Of a stretch of 5,250 nucleotides of DNA, positions 1-5,250 are shown piece after piece. Position 1 is the stretch's first letter. Every line of letters begins with the position of its first letter. Location: NCBI GenBank assembly GCA_963773665.1, contig CAVZBZ010000010.1, positions 1 to 5,250 of the forward strand, in the 5' to 3' direction. Both the position numbers and the translations under genes were made by a program. This DNA is from DATJLY01 sp963773665 (GTDB taxonomy: Bacteria > Pseudomonadota > Alphaproteobacteria > ATCC43930 > CGMCC-115725). Under the pieces are notes generated by a model that was given only the letters and a program-made list of their open reading frames with translations, searched no databases and was not told where the DNA came from.

Positions 1-22
1 ATGGGAGCCTGAAGCCGGTAGG

Positions 23-35
23 GGGATTAAATCCC
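23..35. repeat. 13-bp palindrome GGGATT-A-AATCCC
   Basis: The arms GGGATT (23-28) and AATCCC (30-35) are perfect reverse complements around a single A. A one-base spacer suits a dimeric protein-binding site better than an RNA hairpin. It lies about 130 bp before the small terminase start, so binding by terminase or another phage protein is conceivable, but that is inference from position. Confidence 0.4.
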
Positions 36-87
36 TCGAAGGCCGCCGGGCAGCAACCCCGCGCTTCCTCACGCGCAGAAATTTTTT

Positions 88-103
88 TCGCCAGCCGAGG
101 CGA
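88..103. repeat. short inverted repeat (hairpin) after a T tract
   Basis: TCGCC (88-92) and GGCGA (99-103) are perfect inverted repeats separated by a six-base loop. The T tract at 82-88 lies on the 5' side. Read on the minus strand the stem is followed by an A/T run, which could act as a terminator for leftward transcription, but a five-pair stem is weak. Its position before the terminase genes also fits part of a packaging site. Confidence 0.35.
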
Positions 104-151
104 GTATTTCCCGCCCTATAAAAAAGGGGGTGGGTCGCTCCGAACAATCGC

Positions 152-156
152 AAAGG
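152..156 (+). promoter_or_regulatory. ribosome binding site of the small terminase gene
   Basis: AAAGG lies seven bases before the ATG at 164, which is good Shine-Dalgarno spacing. The same frame has a TAA at 119-121 and no other start codon between it and 164, so this site and the ATG fix the start. Confidence 0.6.
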
Positions 157-163
157 TCAATCG

Positions 164-607
164 ATGGGACGTCCCGCATTCGCTCCGAGCGCCGAGCAGC
201 GCAAGGAGGTCGAAATCATGGCCCGATACGGGATCCCGGAGGATGACATCGCGATCGTCGTCGGCATCGACGCGAAGACCCTGCGCAAGCATTTCCGGCT
301 CGAACTCGATGTCGCCTTCGTGAAGGCGAATGCCAAGGTCGCCGAGTCGATCTTCCTGCAAGCCGTCGGCGCCCCCGCGCAATACTATCCGGCTGGCCAT
401 CCCGATGCCGGCAAGCTGATGCGCGCGGAGCAACAGCGCGTGCTCGCTGCCGGCATCTGGTGGGAACGCACGCGCGGCGGACGCTCCGAGTACGCCCCGC
501 TGCGGCCGAAGCCGCTGGGCAAGAAGGAGGCGGCGCAGCTTGCGGCCGCGAACGCGGCGCGGGGTACCGATTGGGCTGAACTGGTCGACGAGAGCCGGGC
601 CAATTGA
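164..607 (+). CDS. small terminase subunit-like helix-turn-helix protein
   Basis: A 147-residue protein directly upstream of, and overlapping, the large terminase gene. The N-terminal third has a helix-turn-helix-like segment at about residues 18-45: a helix ending in ARYGIP, then PEDDIAIVVG, a turn, and the basic DAKTLRKHFR. After it comes the K-A-N-A-K-V-A-E-S-I-F helix often seen in these proteins. The middle (about 87-107) holds a tryptophan-rich A-G-I-W-W-E-R-T-R element. The tail (about 112-135) is rich in K and A and may be flexible. Small terminase subunits bind the phage packaging site as an oligomer and hand DNA to the large subunit. The role rests on size, HTH and position; I see no specific Pfam-level signature, so a DNA-binding accessory protein remains possible. 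The ATG at 164 is the only start after the in-frame TAA at 119, with AAAGG in front. Confidence 0.8.
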   Translation: MGRPAFAPSAEQRKEVEIMARYGIPEDDIAIVVGIDAKTLRKHFRLELDVAFVKANAKVAESIFLQAVGAPAQYYPAGHPDAGKLMRAEQQRVLAAGIWWERTRGGRSEYAPLRPKPLGKKEAAQLAAANAARGTDWAELVDESRAN

Positions 608-2316
608 AGTGGGCCTTCGCGTGTCCCGATTGGGAAGAGCGGATTCGGAACGGACGATCGCTGATCCCCGACCTGCCGCTGGACAAGAAGGAGGCGCACC
701 GGGCCGTCGCCATCTACAACAAGCTGCGCATTCCCGATGTCGCCGGTACGCCGTCGTTCGGAGAGGTGGGTGCCGAGTGGTTCCGCGAGATCATCGCGGC
801 GATCTTCGGCTCCTACGACCTCGAGACCGGCGTCCGGCACGTCCGCGAGAGCTTCAACCTAGTCCCGAAGAAGAACAGCAAGACCACCAACGGCGCCGCC
901 CTGATGGTGACGGCGCTGCTGATGAACCGCCGGCCGCGCGCGGAATTCCTGCTGACCGGCCCGACGCATGAGGTCTCGGACCTCGCGTTCAACCAGGCCG
1001 CGGGGATGATCGAGTGCGACCCGGATGGCTTCCTGCAGAAGCGGTTGCACATCCAGGAGCATCTGAAGGCGATCACCGACCGGCGCACGAAAGCGCGGCT
1101 CAAGGTCAAGACCTTCGACGCCAGCGTCGCCACCGGCCCGAAGCCGGCGGGCGTGCTGGTCGACGAGCTGCATCAGATCGGAAAGATCAATAAGGCCGAC
1201 AAGATCATCGGGCAGCTGCGCGGCGGGCTGATTTCGCAGCCGGAGGGCTTCCTGATCTTCATCACGACGCAGTCGGACGACCCGCCGGCGGGAATCTTCC
1301 GCGACGAGCTGATGAAGGCGCGCGCCATCCGCGACGGCCGCGCCAACGGACCGATGTTGCCGGTGCTGTACGAGTTCCCGGACGAGATCATCAAGTCCGG
1401 CGCGTGGCGCGACCCGGCGAACTGGCCGATGGTTACGCCCAACCGCGACCGCTCGGTGACGATCGCGCGGCTGATCGAGGACTTCGAGGCGGCGCAGATC
1501 GCCGGCGAGAAGGAGGTCCGTCGCTGGGCCTCGCAGCACCTCAACATCGAGATTGGGCTCGCGCTCAAGTCCGACGACTGGGCCGGCGCGCACCATTGGG
1601 AGAAAAATGCCGAGCCGGCGCTAACGCTCGACGAATTGCTGGCCCGCAGCGAGGTCGCGACGATCGGGATCGACGGCGGCGGCCTCGACGATTTGCTTGG
1701 GCTCGCGGTACTCGGCCGCGCGCGCGAACCGGGAAACGACACTCAATCGCGCAAGTGGCTGCACTGGGGCCATGCCTGGGCGCACGAGGCGGTGCTGGAG
1801 CGCCGCAAGGACATCGCGGCGCGGCTGCGCGACTTCGAGGCGGACGGCGATCTGACGATCGTGAAGCGCGTCGGCGACGACGTGATCGAGGTCGCCGACT
1901 TTGTCGAACAGGTGCGCGACTCCGGTCTGCTGCCGGACAAAGGCGCCATCGGCGTCGATCCGGTGGGCATCGGCGCCATCGTCGACGAGCTCGCCGAGCG
2001 CAACATCGACGCGAGCCCCGAAGCCGGGATCATCGTCGGCGTCCCGCAGGGCTGGAAGCTGAACAACGCGATCAAGACGGCCGAGCGCAAGCTCGCCGGC
2101 GGCGACCTCGTTCACGGCGGCACGCCGCTCATGGCCTGGGCGGTCGGCAACGCCAAGGTCGAGCCGCGCGGCAACGCGATCACCATCACCAAGCAGGCGG
2201 CGGGCTTCGCCAAGATCGACCCGCTGATGGCGTTGTTCAACGCGGTGGCGCTGATGGCGATGAACCCGCACTCCGGTGGCATCGGCGAGGGCATCATCAT
2301 TCTCGGCAGCGCGTGA
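604..2316 (+). CDS. terL: phage terminase large subunit (packaging ATPase/nuclease)
   Basis: A 570-residue large terminase of the HK97-like Terminase_1/COG4626 type, the motor that cuts concatemeric phage DNA and pumps it through the portal. The N-terminal ATPase shows a Walker A-like VPKKNSKTT (residues 87-95), Walker B GVLVDE (183-188, acid pair D187/E188), and the coupling-type segment IFITTQS (218-224). The C-terminal RNase H-like nuclease shows IGIDGGG (354-360, D357), GVDPVG (450-455, D452) and a late KIDPLMAL (537-544, D539), the usual acidic triad. Length and both domains are complete, with no frameshift. The start is TTG at 604, overlapping the upstream TGA by four bases. It is the only usual start codon between the in-frame TGA at 577 and the conserved W-A-F-A-C-P-D-W-E-E beginning. 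The Shine-Dalgarno match (GAGAG, 590-594) is weak, so translational coupling to the small subunit is likely. Confidence 0.97.
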   Translation: MKWAFACPDWEERIRNGRSLIPDLPLDKKEAHRAVAIYNKLRIPDVAGTPSFGEVGAEWFREIIAAIFGSYDLETGVRHVRESFNLVPKKNSKTTNGAALMVTALLMNRRPRAEFLLTGPTHEVSDLAFNQAAGMIECDPDGFLQKRLHIQEHLKAITDRRTKARLKVKTFDASVATGPKPAGVLVDELHQIGKINKADKIIGQLRGGLISQPEGFLIFITTQSDDPPAGIFRDELMKARAIRDGRANGPMLPVLYEFPDEIIKSGAWRDPANWPMVTPNRDRSVTIARLIEDFEAAQIAGEKEVRRWASQHLNIEIGLALKSDDWAGAHHWEKNAEPALTLDELLARSEVATIGIDGGGLDDLLGLAVLGRAREPGNDTQSRKWLHWGHAWAHEAVLERRKDIAARLRDFEADGDLTIVKRVGDDVIEVADFVEQVRDSGLLPDKGAIGVDPVGIGAIVDELAERNIDASPEAGIIVGVPQGWKLNNAIKTAERKLAGGDLVHGGTPLMAWAVGNAKVEPRGNAITITKQAAGFAKIDPLMALFNAVALMAMNPHSGGIGEGIIILGSA

Positions 2317-2320
2317 GGCG

Positions 2321-2325
2321 AAGGA
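2321..2325 (+). promoter_or_regulatory. ribosome binding site of the portal gene
   Basis: AAGGA lies eight bases before the ATG at 2334, in the 17-base gap after the terminase stop. It selects this ATG; the reading frame is also open far upstream, inside the terminase gene, but that part reads as arginine-rich shadow sequence. Confidence 0.65.
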
Positions 2326-2333
2326 AAAAGCGC

Positions 2334-3407
2334 ATGGGGCTGATCTCGCGCCTCGGTGCGTTCACGCGCGCCATGCCGAATGTGTGGCGCGCGACGCGGT
2401 CGACCGACACCACCGCCGACGCGCTCCTCTGGGGCGATCAGCTCTGGTCGGTGCCGTCGACCGCCGGCGTCGAGATCAACCAACAGACGGCGCTCGGCGC
2501 GGTGTGCGTCATGGCGTGCGTCATGATGCTCACCGAGGACGTGGCGAAGCTGCCGGTTTCGCTTTACCGGCTGCGCTCCGACTCTTCACGCGAGCAGGTC
2601 ACCGACCATCCGCTTGCGCTACTCCTTGAGGAGCCGAACGAGTGGCAGGACTGGCTCGAATTCGCCGAGATGGTCCAGGTCGGCCTGGTGCTGCGCGGCA
2701 ACGGCTACGCGGTGATCATTCGCGACTGGCGCGGCAGGCCGGTAAAGCTCGTTCCGATCAATCCGGACCGGGTGGCGCTGTGGGAGGCGCCGACCGGAGA
2801 GTTGTTCTACCGCGTCACGCCGTTCGGCCTGCACGAGATGGCCGAACTGCGCGACATGCCGTTCCTGATCCCGGCCGCGGACATGTTCCATCTCCGCGGC
2901 CTGTCGGTGAACGGCCTCATGGGCGCCTCGCGCATCGCGGTCGCCCGCGACGCGATCGGCCTGACCTTGGCGCAGGAGCGCCAGGCGGCGCAGTGGATCG
3001 GCGCCGGCTCGAAGCCATCGGGCGTGCTGTCGACCGACCAAAAGCTCGACGGTCCAACCATCGAACGGCTCAAGGGTCGCTGGAAAGAACTCAATGCCGG
3101 GCTGCAGAACGCCGGCAAGGCGGCGATCTTCGAGGCCGGGCTCAAGTGGACGCCGCTGTCGCTGTCGGCGCAGGAAATGGAATTCATCGCGGCGCGGCAG
3201 TTCCAGGTGCAGGAAATCGCGCGGATGTTCCGCATCCCGCCGCACATGATCGGCGAGCTGTCGCGCTCGACCAACAACAACATCGTCCAGCAGGCGCAGG
3301 AATACGTCAATTACACGGTGTCCGGGCTACACGCGACGCTGGAAGGCGAAGCTAAGCAAGACCTTTGGCCTGGCGCAAGGACGGCATCCACGTCGCCTTC
3401 GATCTGA
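2334..3407 (+). CDS. phage portal protein, HK97 family (frame breaks near the C-terminus)
   Basis: The portal forms the dodecameric ring at one capsid vertex through which DNA enters and to which the tail attaches. Residues 1-330 are intact and typical of the HK97 portal family (PF04860): LRGNGYAVIIRD (120-131), LVPINPDRV (139-147), MFHLRG (184-189), then a stretch with FEAGLKW (266-272), SAQEMEFIAARQFQVQEIAR (278-297) and the clip-region hallmark FRIPPHMIG (299-307). After codon 330 (3321-3323) the frame breaks, probably by an extra G in 3324-3326, and the last 27 codons to the stop at 3407 are out of frame. The true protein continues in other frames to about 3633; with three single-base corrections it is exactly 432 codons, normal for the family. 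The start is ATG 2334 with AAGGA in front. It sits 17 bases after terL and is probably co-transcribed with it. Confidence 0.95.
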   Translation: MGLISRLGAFTRAMPNVWRATRSTDTTADALLWGDQLWSVPSTAGVEINQQTALGAVCVMACVMMLTEDVAKLPVSLYRLRSDSSREQVTDHPLALLLEEPNEWQDWLEFAEMVQVGLVLRGNGYAVIIRDWRGRPVKLVPINPDRVALWEAPTGELFYRVTPFGLHEMAELRDMPFLIPAADMFHLRGLSVNGLMGASRIAVARDAIGLTLAQERQAAQWIGAGSKPSGVLSTDQKLDGPTIERLKGRWKELNAGLQNAGKAAIFEAGLKWTPLSLSAQEMEFIAARQFQVQEIARMFRIPPHMIGELSRSTNNNIVQQAQEYVNYTVSGLHATLEGEAKQDLWPGARTASTSPSI

Positions 3408-3633
3408 CCGAGCTTGTCCGCGCCGACATCACCTCCCGCTACAACGCCTATCGCGTCGGCATCATGAGCGGCTTTCTCAAGCCAAACGAGGCGCGCGTCG
3501 ACGACGGCCGCGATCCCGATCCGGACGGCGACAAGCTCTTGCAGCCAACCAACATGGCGGTGATGCCGGCAGCCAATCGAGCGGCACCGCGCCCGATGAT
3601 GCCGGTCGGCCGGAAGACGGCACGGTGAAATGA
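3327..3633 (+). pseudogene. portal protein C-terminal part, displaced into two other frames
   Basis: This is the rest of the upstream portal gene, not a separate gene. From 3327 to 3372 it reads in one frame as L-rich portal sequence with RRWKAKLSKTFGL. An extra G at 3372-3373 moves it to a second frame, from 3374 to about 3567: RKDGIHVAFDLTELVRADIT, then R-Y-N-A-Y-R-V-G-I-M-S-G-F-L-K-P-N-E-A-R and a D-rich loop before KLLQPTNMAVM. This is the typical end of an HK97 portal, where new-residue E-A-R leads into the closing P-x-N-M. A missing base near 3566-3569 then shifts it to a third frame, which reads GSQSSGTAPDDAGRPEDGTV and ends at TGA 3631-3633; G-T-A-P-D-x-A-G-R-P is a common portal tail. 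A stand-alone reading could start at TTG 3365 and end at 3628, but it would have no function of its own. Confidence 0.85.
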
Positions 3634-3640
3634 GAAACGC

Positions 3641-4324
3641 ATGCCGCAGATTCTGAAACCCTCCGACATCATGGCGCGGCTCAAGGCCGGCGAGACGCCG
3701 CGCGACATCTTCTTCGACGACAGCGGCGCGCGGACCGCGAAACTCGTCGGCGTCGAGGCAAGCGTGACTGCGGGCATCGAGGACCGCTCGGTCGACTTCG
3801 TGATCTCGACGGGCGCGCTCGACCGCTACAACTCGACCATCGCGGTCGAGGGCTGGCAGACCGAGAACTTCGAGAAGAACCCGGTCGTGCTGTGGGCGCA
3901 CGATGATTCGATCCCGGCGATCGGCCGGGCCGCGAACGTCCGCGTCGAGGGCGGCAGGCTCAAATCGCGCGCCATGTTCGCCGAGCGCGACGTGCATCCG
4001 CTGGCCGACACGGTCTATCAGCTGATCAAGGGGCGCTTTATCGGCGCCGCTTCGGTTGGCTGGATTCCGCTCGAATACAAGTTCGTCGAGGGCGGCGACC
4101 GCGGCTTCGGCATCGATTTCCTCGAACAGGAACTGCTGGAATGGTCGGTGGTCAATATCCCGGCCAATCCCGACTGCCTGGTCGGCGCCCGCTCGCTCGG
4201 GATCGATACCAAGCCCGCTCATCGCCTGGGCGGAGCGCGCGCTCGACCAGGGCGGCATGACGCTGATCCCGCGCGCCGAAATCGAGGCTTTGCGCAAGGC
4301 CGCAGGAGCGCCGGCCGTGTATGA
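3641..4324 (+). CDS. HK97-family prohead protease (frame breaks after residue 190)
   Basis: The serine protease (family U35/PF04586) is packed inside the prohead, where it removes the capsid protein's N-terminal delta domain and degrades itself before DNA packaging. Residues 1-190 are intact. Seen: VDFVISTGALDRYNSTI (51-67), the catalytic-type His in VVLWAHDD (H87), the catalytic-type Ser in GAASVGW (S138), and ELLEWSVVNIPANP (164-177), the usual end of the protease core. At codon 191 an extra A in 4211-4212 breaks the frame; residues after it to the stop at 4324 are not real protease sequence. The gene continues to about 4756 in other frames. The start is ATG 3641, eight bases after the reconstructed portal stop, with only a weak GAGAA (3632-3636) as ribosome site, so coupling to portal translation is likely. 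Confidence 0.94.
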   Translation: MPQILKPSDIMARLKAGETPRDIFFDDSGARTAKLVGVEASVTAGIEDRSVDFVISTGALDRYNSTIAVEGWQTENFEKNPVVLWAHDDSIPAIGRAANVRVEGGRLKSRAMFAERDVHPLADTVYQLIKGRFIGAASVGWIPLEYKFVEGGDRGFGIDFLEQELLEWSVVNIPANPDCLVGARSLGIDTKPAHRLGGARARPGRHDADPARRNRGFAQGRRSAGRV

Positions 4325-4756
4325 GGTGCCGCGGTTCCTGCCGAGCCGGACCCGAGGCATCGCCACGTATCCGCGTGCTGTTGCTGAGCGGCGACAAGTC
4401 ATTCGAGCAAAGCGCAGCCGCGCTCAACACGCTGTTCGCCAACGGCGTGCTGTCGCCCGACGAGTTCGCCGCGCGTCTCATCGCGCTGGCTCGCGGTGAG
4501 GCGACCGAAAAAAGCGCGCCGGCCGTGTGCTGTCGGCCGAGAACGAGCGGCGGCTGCGCGCCGCCCACGACCACTGCATGGCCGCCTGCGATCACGTGAT
4601 GAGCGTGATCGAGCAGAACCACAAGCCTGACGAGCCGATGGCGACGGTGACGGCGACGGCAGCGACGAGGATCCCGAACAGGCCTCGCTCGACGCGCCGC
4701 AATCGGAAATCCGCGCCCGCCGCGTGCGCCTGCTGCGGCTCGCCAGCGCCAGCTGA
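4213..4756 (+). pseudogene. prohead protease C-terminal extension, split over several frames
   Basis: This is the remainder of the protease gene. From 4213 the reading is S-P-L-I-A-W-A-E-R-A-L-D-Q-G-G-M-T, then LIPRAEIEALRKAAGAPAVY, in one frame. A net extra base between about 4323 and 4375 moves it to a second frame, IRVLLLSGDKSFEQSAAAL followed by N-T-L-F-A-N-G-V-L-S-P-D-E-F. A base appears missing from the A6 run at 4508-4513; the third frame gives KKRAGRVLSAENERRLRAA. A base missing at about 4635-4637 leads to a fourth segment with (Asp-Gly)4 and an end RARRVRLLRLASAS at TGA 4754-4756. With the four corrections the whole gene is exactly 371 codons. The A-G-R-V-L-S-A-E-N-E motif is common in the C-terminal tails of phage proteases, where a scaffold-like role is plausible. 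The exact position of the second break is uncertain. Confidence 0.75.
4637..4660 (+). repeat. Asp-Gly coding tandem repeat
   Basis: Four imperfect copies of the six-base unit GAYGGY code for Asp-Gly repeated four times in the last frame of the protease gene. It is probably a flexible acidic linker between the R-V-L-S-A-E-N-E helix and the final basic helix. Short repeats like this can change copy number by slippage. Confidence 0.6.
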
Positions 4757-4819
4757 GCACTGACCAACCCGAAATCGCTGACCTGCTTGCACGGGCTCGC
4801 CTGTGGCCGCCCGCTATTC

Positions 4820-4824
4820 GGAGA
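4820..4824 (+). promoter_or_regulatory. ribosome binding site deciding the capsid start
   Basis: GGAGA precedes two adjacent ATG codons. Measured from GGAG (4820-4823), the gap to ATG 4828 is four bases and to ATG 4831 seven bases. The second is the better distance, so the protein most likely begins M-D-K-K-L-N at 4831. Confidence 0.55.
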
Positions 4825-4830
4825 CCAATG

Positions 4831-5250
4831 ATGGACAAGAAGTTGAACGAACTGCGCCAAGCTCGTGCCAAGGCGATCGACGAACTCGAAGGGCTGATCG
4901 GCGACAAGGAAAAGTTCGAGGCCAAAGAGCGCGACGTCGCCGACTTCGATCAGCAGATCGCGCAGGCCGAGCGGGTCCTGCAGCTCGCGGCTTCGCGCGC
5001 TCGTCCGCATCCCGAAAACGGCGCCGGCAATCCGAGCGCCGCTCGCGGTGCCAATCGTGCTCGATCCATACTACGAAAGCAGCATCTCGGGTCGTCAGGT
5101 GCGGCGCGTGCCGCCCTTCGAGCACTATCTGCGCAAGGCGCGCGCGCTGTTGCGCGAGGGCGGCGAGACTTCGTGGGAAGGGTCCCGGCCGCTTTCGTTC
5201 CTTCGGCGAGCAGCTGGTGGCGGTCGCGCGCTATCACATGACGCACGGCG
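4831..5250 (+). CDS. HK97-family major capsid protein, N-terminal part (truncated by window edge, frameshifted)
   Basis: The major capsid protein builds the icosahedral head. The first ~55 residues, beginning MDKKLNELRQARAKAIDELE and continuing through F-D-Q-Q-I-A-Q-A-E-R-V-L-Q-L, are a charged coiled-coil helix like the delta domain, which acts as internal scaffold and is cut off by the prohead protease. The frame then changes between about 4990 and 5048, and sequence such as VPIVLDPYYESSISGRQVRR and FEHYLRKARALLREGG appears. An extra C at about 5192 shifts it again to RFRSFGEQLVAVARYHMTHG, up to the right edge; S-F-G-E-x-L-x-A-V-A is the hallmark at the start of the mature HK97 capsid domain. 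The uncorrected frame from the start runs to a false stop at 5241. The fold itself lies outside the window, so the call rests on these segments and on gene order after the protease. Confidence 0.85.

Larger units (their letters stand above)
1..163. other. non-coding leader before terminase genes; candidate cos/packaging region
   Basis: No convincing gene lies here. Seen: an odd palindrome at 23-35, a T7 tract (82-88) running into a hairpin (88-103), a CCCT/AGGG pair around an A-rich loop (114-128), and an A6 then G5 run (120-130). Cos sites of HK97- and lambda-type phages commonly lie just upstream of the small terminase gene, and mixed GC-rich and A/T-tract structure like this is typical of them. 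The cos assignment is inferred from position and texture; no cohesive-end sequence can be read off. An upstream gene may end at the TGA at 10-12, but too little of it is present to tell. No good -35/-10 promoter pair was found. Confidence 0.4.

Noticed and set aside
1..12. ATG at position 1 as a gene start
   Set aside because: It reaches TGA after three codons; at most it is the tail of an upstream gene.
3..323. Open frame running from the left edge through the leader into the small terminase gene
   Set aside because: It overlaps 160 bases of a better-supported gene, turns into S/R-rich shadow sequence there, and the leader part has no recognisable motif.
1404..2333. Extension of the portal reading frame upstream into the large terminase gene
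   Set aside because: The frame is open but encodes R/G/A-rich shadow sequence; the portal family begins at the ATG at 2334, which has a good ribosome site.
3311..4402. Long minus-strand open frame of 363 codons opposite the portal and protease genes
   Set aside because: Its product has the R/A/D-rich composition typical of antisense frames in GC-rich DNA, it overlaps recognised genes, and it has no recognisable motif. The same holds for the other minus-strand frames, such as 859-1596, 1621-2271, 2619-3245 and 4152-4925.
4508..4514. AAAAAAG as a programmed -1 ribosomal slippery site in the protease gene
   Set aside because: In the upstream frame the codons are GAA-AAA-AGC, so the heptamer is not in the required A-AAA-AAG phase. 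Eight similar breaks elsewhere lack such a site, so an indel in a homopolymer explains it better.
4757..4830. Terminator or small gene between protease and capsid
   Set aside because: I found only a four-pair GGGC/GCCC pairing without a T run, and no start codon with a ribosome site other than that of the capsid gene.
164..5250. Gene transfer agent cluster rather than phage
   Set aside because: Gene order (terminase, portal, protease, capsid) is shared with GTAs, but the large terminase resembles the COG4626-type phage family and a packaging-site-like leader is present. Nothing here specifically points to a GTA.

Overview
The window is a GC-rich (by eye about 65%) block of the DNA-packaging and head-assembly module of an HK97-type tailed phage or prophage. 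All genes lie on the + strand, tightly packed. The codon use (strong C/G at third positions) and the style of the proteins suggest an alphaproteobacterial host, perhaps Hyphomicrobiales/Rhizobiales-like. That host call is inference and cannot be proved from the sequence alone.

Layout: positions 1-163 hold no convincing gene. They carry a small palindrome, a T7 tract next to a hairpin, an A6/G5 tract and a ribosome binding site, and are a plausible cos/packaging-initiation region in front of the terminase genes. Next come a small-terminase-like helix-turn-helix protein (164-607), the large terminase ATPase/nuclease (604-2316, TTG start overlapping the previous stop), the portal protein (2334 to about 3633), the prohead protease (3641 to about 4756), and the start of the major capsid protein (4831 to beyond the right edge). 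The proteins act in order: the small subunit selects phage DNA, the large subunit cuts and pumps it, the portal is the channel, the protease matures the shell, and the capsid protein builds it.

The most notable feature is a cluster of reading-frame breaks. The first ~3.3 kb is free of frameshifts, but from about 3324 to 5192 I count nine apparent one-base insertions or deletions: three in the portal C-terminus, four in the protease, two in the capsid gene. Undoing them restores a continuous portal of 432 codons and a protease of 371 codons with family-like sequence throughout. Each break is a lone indel, several sit in short homopolymers, and I see no nonsense substitutions. This looks more like local sequence error than long-term gene decay, though a recently inactivated prophage is not excluded.

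I see no tRNA, rRNA, CRISPR, insertion sequence, defence system or minus-strand gene. I do not see a previously undescribed system here; the module is of a well-known type.
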